Shown here in pieces: positions 38,065-46,781 of a DNA stretch of 64,000 nt. The notes beneath the pieces were generated by a model. The model did not search any database, was not told the DNA's origin, and worked only from the letters and a program-made list of their open reading frames with translations. Each line of letters starts with the position of its first letter. Positions within the stretch are counted from its first letter, which is position 1. This DNA comes from an uncultured Pelagibacteraceae bacterium. Lineage in GTDB: Bacteria > Pseudomonadota > Alphaproteobacteria > Pelagibacterales > Pelagibacteraceae. Both the position numbers and the translations under genes were made by a program. The stretch covers positions 31,165 through 95,164 of the forward strand of contig CACLNT010000004.1 of NCBI GenBank assembly GCA_902608385.1, in the 5' to 3' direction.

Positions 38065-38958
38065 ATGGAATATCAAAGTTTACTTCACAAAAAGTTATTA
38101 GATAAAGTTTTTGTATTTACTGCAGAAACAACTCCACCAGACGCATCTGATAAAGAAACTTTGTTAAAAAACGTGATGCCGTTAAAAGGTATTGCTGATG
38201 CTGTTAATGTTACAGATAGTCCAGGTGCAAAAGTTCACATGTCCTCATTAACTGCTTCAATTATTTTAGCTCAGAATGATATAGATCCTATACTACAATT
38301 AACTGTGCGAGACAGAAATCGTTTGGCATTACAAGGTGATTTGGTTGGTGCATCAGCTTTGGGTGTAAATAATATTCTTTGTTTAGGAGGTGATGATCCA
38401 AAAAATGGCGATCAACCAGAAACTAAAATTGTAAATGATGTTGATAGTATAACTTTAGTTGCAACAGCACATATGATGCGTAAAGAAAAAAAATTTCCAT
38501 CTGGAAGAACAATAGATCCAGCTCCAAAAATATTTATAGGAGGAGCTGAAGTTCCAACTAGTGGAAAACCTAATCCTGGTAAAATTTTAAATAAGATAAG
38601 TAAAGGTGTCGATTTTTTTCAAACTCAGTATGTTTTTGATTCAAAAATATTAAGCGAATACATGAAAATTTTGGGTGATGAAGGAATTTTAGAAAAAACA
38701 AATTTTATAATTGGATTAGGACCATTTGCTTCAGCAAAGAGTGCAAAATGGATGAATGAAAATTTATTTGGAGTTGATGTGCCAGATCAAATTATTAAGA
38801 GACTAGAAGGTGCCGAAAATCAAAAAGAAGAAAGTAAAAATATATGCTTAGAGTTAATCGAATCTTTTCGCGACATAAAAGGAGTTAAAGGAGTTCATCT
38901 TATGGGACATAAAAAAGAAGAAGTAATAAGTCAAATAATTAAAGAATCAAAAAAATAA
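38065..38958 (+). CDS. Methylenetetrahydrofolate reductase (MetF) family protein
   Basis: ADAVNVTDSPGAKVHMSSLTASI, LTVRDRNRLALQGDLVGASALGVNNILCLGGDDP. Confidence 0.82.
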   Translation: MEYQSLLHKKLLDKVFVFTAETTPPDASDKETLLKNVMPLKGIADAVNVTDSPGAKVHMSSLTASIILAQNDIDPILQLTVRDRNRLALQGDLVGASALGVNNILCLGGDDPKNGDQPETKIVNDVDSITLVATAHMMRKEKKFPSGRTIDPAPKIFIGGAEVPTSGKPNPGKILNKISKGVDFFQTQYVFDSKILSEYMKILGDEGILEKTNFIIGLGPFASAKSAKWMNENLFGVDVPDQIIKRLEGAENQKEESKNICLELIESFRDIKGVKGVHLMGHKKEEVISQIIKESKK

Positions 38959-38965
38959 AAAATTA

Positions 38966-39520
38966 ATGAACCAAATAGATCCACAACTTAAAAAAGATTT
39001 TTCTGAGGCTCAAGAATTAACTGGTGAAAAAAAATATCACGAGTCTATTGAAAAATATGAATTAATTTTAAAAAAATATCCAAATCTTCTTACAGCAATT
39101 AACAACATTGGTTTAAACTATGAACATTTAGGATTGCTAGACAAATCAATTCATTATTATAAATTGTGCTGTGATAAAGCACCAAAAGAAAAAGTTTTTT
39201 TAAACAATTTGGCAAGTATTTATTATAAACAAATGGATTATTTAAATGCTATTCAAATATTTGAGCAGTCTTATAGTATTAATAACAATCAAGAAGAAGT
39301 GGTTGAAAAATTAGCTTCCTCTTTGATCGATGCTAGACTAACTAAAAAAGCTGATTTATTTTTAAGAGATGTTTTAAAAGTATTTCCAAACAATACACAT
39401 TTAAATTCTTTAATGGGTTATAATTTATTATTACTTAATCGTCACAAAGAAGGTCTTATTTTTTTAAAAAAAGGAACAGGATTTATTGAATTTAACAATG
39501 ATTCTGTAAAAATTGTATAA
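38966..39520 (+). CDS. Tetratricopeptide repeat protein
   Basis: Repeated TPR units: NNIGLNYEHLGLLDKSIHYYKLCCDKAP, NNLASIYYKQMDYLNAIQIFEQSYSIN. Confidence 0.82.
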   Translation: MNQIDPQLKKDFSEAQELTGEKKYHESIEKYELILKKYPNLLTAINNIGLNYEHLGLLDKSIHYYKLCCDKAPKEKVFLNNLASIYYKQMDYLNAIQIFEQSYSINNNQEEVVEKLASSLIDARLTKKADLFLRDVLKVFPNNTHLNSLMGYNLLLLNRHKEGLIFLKKGTGFIEFNNDSVKIV

Positions 39521-39524
39521 ATTT

Positions 39525-40124
39525 ATGAAAAAAATTCCCATTGTTAGTAATAAATCTCCAAATTTTATAGGCAGTTGGAATATAGAAAATGAAAAATTGT
39601 GTGATGAAATTATAAAATTTTTTGAAGAAAATAAATCTATGCAAAAAGTAGGAAGAACAGCGCTCGGAGTTGATCCAAAAATTAAGCAGACGACTGATAT
39701 AACTGTCTTGCCTTCCGATTTAAAAGATTCAAAATATTCATCATTTAATTTATATTTTAACTTGTTAAAAGATTGTTTTTTAGATTACAGAAGTCAATAC
39801 CCCTTCTTAAAACATAAGTTTTTTGACAGAACTCAAATCGGTAATTTTAATGTTCAAAAATATATTTCTGGAGATCATTTTTCTCAACTTCATTCAGAAA
39901 GAACGAGCTTAGATTCTATTCATCGATTATTTGCATGGATGACTTATTTGAATGATGTTGAAGATGGAGGCACAACAAATTTTGAGTACTATGACATCAA
40001 AGTTAAACCAGAAATCGGAAAAACACTAATTTGGCCAGCCGAGTGGACACACGCACACACAGGATCAGTTTTAAAAAGTGGCACTAAATATATTGTTACT
40101 GGCTGGATAAACTTTGCGCCTTAG
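39525..40124 (+). CDS. 2OG-Fe(II) oxygenase (prolyl-4-hydroxylase-like); start ATG placed at 39525
   Basis: HSERTS, LFAWMTYLNDVEDGGTTNFEYYDIKVKPEIGKTLIWPAEWTHAHTG. Confidence 0.82.
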   Translation: MKKIPIVSNKSPNFIGSWNIENEKLCDEIIKFFEENKSMQKVGRTALGVDPKIKQTTDITVLPSDLKDSKYSSFNLYFNLLKDCFLDYRSQYPFLKHKFFDRTQIGNFNVQKYISGDHFSQLHSERTSLDSIHRLFAWMTYLNDVEDGGTTNFEYYDIKVKPEIGKTLIWPAEWTHAHTGSVLKSGTKYIVTGWINFAP

Positions 40125-40126
40125 AA

Positions 40127-41269
40127 CTACTTTTTCGATAAAGTTGAAATTGTAGATAAAAGACCATCTTTATCCGCGTAGCATCCTTGTAACCAACGAC
40201 TTCCTTTTGCGAGGTAAGCGGTTCTTGCATGAAGAACTCTGGTATTATCAACGATAAAACAGTCGCCTGGTTTTAATTTAAAATTAATTGCCATTTCTGG
40301 ATCATTAATTATATCGGAAAATTTACGGTAAGCTTTGTAGTAATTTAACATATCTTTGTAAGGAACATCAACAATTGGTGCTACAGAACGATTATTAAAA
40401 TGAATAGATATTAGTTCATTGTCTGGAGTTAATCCAATCATTGGAAAACGTGATTTTAGATGAACATTTTTTTTTCCTTTAAATTCAAAACGTGAACAAT
40501 ACTTAGAAAGTAAATTAAAATATTTTTTATTTCCTTTTTTTAATTTGATAGCCGCATTAAAACCATCTACAACCTTAGAATCTCCACCGTCAGTAGAGTT
40601 TTTTAGACAATGAAGAATTTGTATTGTTGGAACTGGATCTCTATATGGATTATCAGTATGAGCTTGCAAACCAAGATTTGTAAAAGCTAAATTAACCGCA
40701 TTTATTTTTGATCTTACATCAAACCATTTGCCATAGTTAGTTTCGCGAACATATCCAAAAATTTTTGCTATCTTTGTGACAGTTCCAGATTTTTTTTCAC
40801 AGCCAGATATTTTTGCAAAACCAAAACAATGAAGAGATTTAAGCCATCTTAGAAGTAGTTTTTTATTTGATTTTGCAGTTTTGTAATTAATAATCGGAAT
40901 GTTTTTTATTGTTTTGTTTGACCAAACTTTTAAATCAGGATTTATCCAAATTTTTGAATTATTTGATTTTTTGTCGTAAGCATTTGCTTCAAGCCATTTT
41001 GAAGAAAACTTAACCTTTTTTTTATCAGGTAAAAATTTTAATGTTATATTTTTACCCTTTTTATCAAGTAAAGCTGATTCAATATAATTGTTAACAGGTA
41101 TATCCGAAATTGTAATTAGGCGCTGCCCATTATTTTTATCTCTTGTTTTAGAATCTAAAGCATTATCTCGTAACCAGGTGGAGTGATATCTCAGAGGTGT
41201 GCCATATTTTCGATATAAAAGAATAGCTTTTCCAGAATTTATAACTTTAACAGATGTAAATAAACTCAT
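40127..41269 (-). CDS. Gamma-butyrobetaine dioxygenase-like TauD-family oxygenase with N-terminal DUF971-like region
   Basis: YHSTWLRDNALDS N-terminus, LQAHTDNPYRDPVPTIQILHCL, GDCFIVDNTRVLHARTAY. Confidence 0.85.
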   Translation of the reverse strand: MSLFTSVKVINSGKAILLYRKYGTPLRYHSTWLRDNALDSKTRDKNNGQRLITISDIPVNNYIESALLDKKGKNITLKFLPDKKKVKFSSKWLEANAYDKKSNNSKIWINPDLKVWSNKTIKNIPIINYKTAKSNKKLLLRWLKSLHCFGFAKISGCEKKSGTVTKIAKIFGYVRETNYGKWFDVRSKINAVNLAFTNLGLQAHTDNPYRDPVPTIQILHCLKNSTDGGDSKVVDGFNAAIKLKKGNKKYFNLLSKYCSRFEFKGKKNVHLKSRFPMIGLTPDNELISIHFNNRSVAPIVDVPYKDMLNYYKAYRKFSDIINDPEMAINFKLKPGDCFIVDNTRVLHARTAYLAKGSRWLQGCYADKDGLLSTISTLSKK

Positions 41270-41290
41270 CTTATTAGTAGTAAGTAATTT

Positions 41291-42148
41291 TTAATTTTTT
41301 TTTTTCTTAAATACTATCATAATCACTCCAATAAGAATAATAACACCACCGATAAATAATTCTTTAGTTGGCTCTTCTCCAAGAATAAAAATGGCTGCCA
41401 ATAATCCTGTAGGAGGTATACCCATAGTAACTATAGGTAGAACTTTGTATATAGGATTATTTTTCAAAACATAATAGAAACAACCATATGATATTGGCTG
41501 CATAATAAATCCTAAAAAAATCACAATTATCCAACTCTCTAGATTTGCTGTTTTAAAATAGTTAATTGTGTTTCCATCGAAAATAGCAGAAAGAGTTATT
41601 AATATTGGACCAGAAAATAAAGCTAACCAAGCAACAAGAGTTACTGAATTTATTTCTTTACTCAATGGCTTGACCAAAACCTGTCCTAAAGCCCAAATAC
41701 CTGCTCCTGTAAACACTAAAGCTGCGCCAGTAAATTTACCATCTAAATTAGGTGTGCCTGTTAAAATATAAATTCCAATAAATGCAATACCTATTCCTAT
41801 TAAGCTTCTAATAGTTGGTTTTTCTTTAAGCATAAAATATGCAAATATTACTCCAAACGGAACTTCCATTTGAACAAGTAACACTGCCGCCGAAGCATCT
41901 ATCATGTTTAAACCCGTGTATGTAATGGAGTATTGCAATGTATTGGCTATTAAAGAGACTAAAAATATTTTTTTAAGGAAACCTTTTGGTATTGGAAACC
42001 ACCAAATTAAAATTGATGCTGCAAAAACAAATCTTAAACCTGTTAAAAGCATAGGAGGAAAATATTCCATTGCAGGTTTAGCAATTACAAACCCAAAACC
42101 TAAAAGAATTGGAACTAGTGAAGCTAAAAGTGTATCTTTAAAATTCAA
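41291..42148 (-). CDS. EamA/DMT-family transporter
   Basis: Polytopic with EamA duplication; VLLVQMEVPFGVIFAYFMLKEKP. Confidence 0.83.
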   Translation of the reverse strand: MNFKDTLLASLVPILLGFGFVIAKPAMEYFPPMLLTGLRFVFAASILIWWFPIPKGFLKKIFLVSLIANTLQYSITYTGLNMIDASAAVLLVQMEVPFGVIFAYFMLKEKPTIRSLIGIGIAFIGIYILTGTPNLDGKFTGAALVFTGAGIWALGQVLVKPLSKEINSVTLVAWLALFSGPILITLSAIFDGNTINYFKTANLESWIIVIFLGFIMQPISYGCFYYVLKNNPIYKVLPIVTMGIPPTGLLAAIFILGEEPTKELFIGGVIILIGVIMIVFKKKKN

Positions 42149-42189
42149 AATTTACTCTCGTTAATATATATTGTGAGAGCATAAATCTT

Positions 42190-43381
42190 TTATTTTATCG
42201 GAATTTTTTTCTTTGGATCATAAAAAGGCATTGGAACTACTTTTGCCTTAAGATCAGCATATGGTGATCTAATTGTGAATTGAGTTCCTTCTTTTGCATA
42301 TCCTACTGGTATAAATGCATAACCTATATTTTTTTCAAGTCTTGGAGAAAAACATTTTGATGTTACATAGCCAATTTCTTCTTTGTCATCAAACACAGGC
42401 CAATGATCGGGTACAAAATAACCAGGCGTATATTCTGGTGGAACAACTTTGCTAATAGGGTCTCCAAGAATTTCTATTCCAACTAATTTTCTTTTTTATT
42501 CCTTCTTTTTTAATTTTTATAAGCGCTTCTTTCCCCACAAAATCTGCTTCCATTTCAAGATCAACTAATCTATCCATTCCAATTTCAAAAGGATTATCAG
42601 TTACTCTCATATCTTGGAAATAAGAAAAAATTCCCGCTTCAACTCTTCTTATTTGAGAAGGACCAGTTGGTGCAATTTTATGTTTTTCACCAGCGGCCAT
42701 TATCATTTCATAAAGTTCAGCACCTTTTTTTCCATCACGTAGATAAACTTCATAACCAATTTCACCGCTCCAACCTGTTCTAGAAATTACTACAGGAATA
42801 CCTTTGATTTCAGTTTGTTTACACCAGTAATATTTTAAATCATTAATCCATGATCCAAACAACTCAGTCATCAATGCTCTTGATTTTGGACCTTGCACTT
42901 GCAAAGGAGAAACATCTGGTTCTTTTAGTTCGATATCATATTTTCCTTTGCCAGCTACTCCCATAGCCCAAAGCAAAAGATCACTATCAGATATTGAGTA
43001 CCACCAATGATCTTTGCCAATTCTTAACAAAATAGGATCGCTAAGAATTCCACCTTCATAGTTCGTATTTAAAACATATTTACATTGATCAACTTGGCAG
43101 TCAGATAAATTTCTTGGTGTTAATAGTTGGGTAAATTTGGTTGCATCTGGACCTGTAATTTCAACTTGTCTTTCAACTGAAACATCCCAAAGAGTAACAT
43201 CGTTAACTAAACTCCAAAAATCATCCTCAGGTGTATTATAATAAACTGGGAAATACATATGATTGTAAGTAGTATATTCCTTACAGCCCCATTTTAATGT
43301 TGATTCAAAGAAAGGAGATTTTCTAATTCTAGTACCGAATCCCAGATAAGGTTTTGGTGGAGCATTACTTCTTGTTGTCAT
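42190..43381 (-). pseudogene. GcvT/DmdA-like aminomethyltransferase family protein, disrupted by one extra A in an A6 tract near 42492-42497 as read
   Basis: Track ORFs 42452..43381 and 42190..42396 join after removal of one A: ...KKEGIKRKLVGIEILGDPISKVVPPEYTPGYFVPDHWPVFDDKEEIGYVTSKCFSP... Confidence 0.86.
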
Positions 43382-43439
43382 AGATTTTTCCTAAAAATCG
43401 GACGTTGCTTTATTTTTTTTTAACTGTCAATAAAAATAA

Positions 43440-45870
43440 TTATGATCTCAACAGCTTGTTTTCAGGATCATAAGCAGGAACGTTTAAAATTTTTGCTTCT
43501 CTTTTTTGACCTTGGATTTCGACAAATAGTTCAGTTCCTTCTTTAGCTAACTTTGATTTAACATAAGCAAAAGCTAAACTTTTTTTTCACTCTAAATCCG
43601 TAGGCTCCAGAAGTAACCACGCCAACTATTTTATTTTCGTGGTAAACAGGCTCATTCCCTCTTGCATCCGCATCATCAACATCTATCTCAAGATAAACTA
43701 TTTTAATATCAACTCCAGATTGAAGCTTATCTCTAAGAGCTTCAGATCCAATGAAATTACTTTTTTTATTTAAATTAAAAAAACGATCCATGCCTGCTTC
43801 AACCAAGCTAATTTCACCTGTTAATTCAGCACCCCAACCTCGATAAGCTTTTTCTATTCTGAGAGAATTAACAGCATATGTACCAAAATTATTTATTTTT
43901 TCTTTTTTTCCAACCTCATAAATGGCGTCATACAAAGACTCCATTTGTTTCATAGGATGATGTAATTCCCATCCTAATTCTCCCATGTAGTTAATTCTAA
44001 GAGCTCTTACGGGCACTTTGTTTATTTCTATTTCTTTCCCTTTTAGCCATGGAAAATCTTTATTATCTAAACTTTCTGATGTTAATTGAGATAAAACTTT
44101 TCTAGAATTTGGTCCCACCAAAACAAGTACCCCATAATCTTCTGTTATGTTTTTTATTTCAACTTTTTCATTTTTACTGACATTGTGATTAAACCAGTCT
44201 AAATCTCTTATTTCTGATGCAGTAGATGATAGAACATAAAATTTATTATTTGCTAATCGTGTTATGGTAAGTTCACTTTGAATTCTACCTATTTTATTAA
44301 GCGTATGAGCAAGTATAATATTACCTTCTTTTTTTGGAATTGAATTTGCACATAAACGATTTAAGTATGCTTCGCTATCTTCTCCCTCAATTTCATATTT
44401 TGCAAAAGTACTTAAGTCTAAAATGCCAACATTGTTTTGAACGTTTTCACATTCCTTTTGTATATAAGGAAAAGCATTTGATCTTTTAAAACTATATTCT
44501 TCTTTCATTTCAGGTTTTGCAAACCACGCTGGTTTTTCCCAACCATAAGAGTCTAAATATACAGCTCCCATGTCTTTTAATTTTTTATATATAGGGGTAG
44601 TTTTTATTGGTCTACCAACGTCTATACTTTCATTTGGCATTGGAGTTACATACATTCTTGTGTATTGATCGATAGATTTATCAACTGCATACTTTTTATT
44701 TACCCAACTCATGTATCTTCTAGGTTCAAACTCAAGCATATTTATTTCTGAGTCGCCGTGGACAATCCATTGAGCCAAATATTTTCCAACTCCTCCACCT
44801 TGAGCAATTCCAACGCTTGCGGCACACGCCATCCAAAAATTTTTTAATCCAGGTGCAGGACCAGCAAAAAAATTATCATCAGGAGTATGTGTAATGGGTC
44901 CACAAATAATTTTTTTTATTCCAACATCTTTAAACTGAGGAATTCTGTTCATTCCTATTTCAAGATGTTTTTCAATTCTATCAAGTTCAGGTTCTAATAG
45001 TTCCATATCAAACTTCCAATCCATTCCACCTAAAGCCCAAGCTTTTGCATCTTTTTCGTATGGACCAATTAATAAACCTTTGCCTTCTTGTCTTAAATAA
45101 GCTGAAGCTTCAGGATCTCTTGTTACGGGTAATTCTTTTTTTAGTTTTTCTATTTCAGGATGTGACTCAGTGACTAAATAATGATGTATCATATTAATGC
45201 TAGGTACTTGTTTTAATCCAACCATTGCACCAACTTCAGGACAAAAACTTCCTGCAGCATTAACAACATGCTCACAAATTATGTCTCCATTTTCTGTAAA
45301 AACTTTCCACTCTCCAGATGGAAGTTGCTTTATATCTTTTACTCTATTTTTTCTGTAAATTTTTGCGCCACCATTTCTAGCTCCTTTTGCCATAGCGTTT
45401 GTAGTGCTTGTAGGATCTGTATGTCCATCTTCAAGAGTATGAAAGGCTGCAAGTATTCCATCTAATCGAATAAAAGGATGAACGTTTTTTATTTCATTTG
45501 GGGTAATTATTTCAGCAGGGGAACCAACATTGTCCATTATTCCCTTAACGTAATGAAACCAATCAATATCTTCTTTTTTATAAGCTAATCTTAAACTGCC
45601 ACATTCATGAAAACCTGTTGCCTGTCCTGTTTCTTTTTCTAATTGTTTATAGAGATTAGTAGAATGCAGATGAACTTTAGCTAAATTATAACTCCCAACC
45701 ATGTGCGGGCATTGTCCAGCTGCATGCCAAGTAGAGCCAGATGTAAGTTCTCCTTTTTCAATTAAAACTAGGTCTTTCCAACCTTCTTTAGTAAGGTGAT
45801 ACAATAAACTTACCCCCAAGATTCCTCCACCAACTATTACTAATTTGGCATGTGACTGAATTTTTTCCAT
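43440..45870 (-). pseudogene. DMGDH/sarcosine dehydrogenase-like FAD oxidoreductase fused to GcvT, 3' end displaced by one extra A in an A8 tract (43580-43587) as read
   Basis: N-term KLVIVGGGILGVSLLYHLTKEGWKDLVLIEKGELTSGSTWHAAG; with A7 the C-terminus reads GFRVKKSLAFAYVKSKLAKEGTELFVEIQGQKREAKILNVPAYDPENKLLRS and stops at 43440. Confidence 0.88.
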
Positions 45871-45962
45871 GAATTTTATTAGTTCAATTTTAATTATTTT
45901 TTGAAAGAATTATTTAATTTTAAGCTTTAATCAAGTTAAATTAAATAGTATGAAAACAGATC

Positions 45963-46766
45963 ATGTCTAACAAGGAATTCAAAAACTATAGACTTTATTA
46001 CAACTTTCTTAATTCATTAGCTAAAGATCTAACGAGACATTATTACAAAAAATTAAATAAACCTTTCAAAGTAATAAACAAAAGCAGAGGGAAGGGTTAT
46101 GATCCGGTGACTAAAGCGGACAGAGCTTTTGAAAAGTTTATAAGATTTAAAATTAAAAAAAAATTTCCAACTCATGAAATTATTGGTGAAGAATTTGGTC
46201 ACAAAAAAACTAAAAGTGACTTTACTTGGGTGATTGATCCGATAGATGGAACTAGATCATTTATAGTCGGCAATCCAACTTGGAGCAATTTAATAGGTTT
46301 AAATTATAAAGGAAATCCAGTGGTTGGTTTGGCAAATTTTCCAAAATTAAATAAATATTATTATAATACTTCAAAAAATAACTCTTATGTAGTTGAGAAT
46401 GGTAAAAAAAGAAAATTATCAGTAAATAAAAAAGCCACTTTTAAAAATATTAAAGTTGCAGGAGCATTTCATGGTTGGTTATCTTTAAAGAAACAAAGTA
46501 GAATTCCTAGAGTTTTAAAACTTATGCAATTTCCATGTTTTGATGCATTAAGCTATGCCCATTTTTGTGAAGGAAAAATTGATGCAGTTCTGCAATGTCA
46601 AAATAAAATTTGGGATCTACATGCTTTAATTCCTATAATTTCTGCTGCAGGTGGTGTTGCTTCTACCTGGAACAACAAAGATGCCAAATATGCTGGTAAC
46701 GTTTTGTTTTCTGCAAATAAAACTATTCACACAAAAATACTAAAACTTTTAAAACCAGCACTATAA
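45963..46766 (+). CDS. Inositol monophosphatase family (histidinol-phosphatase-like)
   Basis: EIIGEEFG, WVIDPIDGTRSFIVGNPTWSNLIGL, WDLHALIPIISAAGG. Confidence 0.85.
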   Translation: MSNKEFKNYRLYYNFLNSLAKDLTRHYYKKLNKPFKVINKSRGKGYDPVTKADRAFEKFIRFKIKKKFPTHEIIGEEFGHKKTKSDFTWVIDPIDGTRSFIVGNPTWSNLIGLNYKGNPVVGLANFPKLNKYYYNTSKNNSYVVENGKKRKLSVNKKATFKNIKVAGAFHGWLSLKKQSRIPRVLKLMQFPCFDALSYAHFCEGKIDAVLQCQNKIWDLHALIPIISAAGGVASTWNNKDAKYAGNVLFSANKTIHTKILKLLKPAL

Positions 46767-46781
46767 ATATTTAATTTTATT

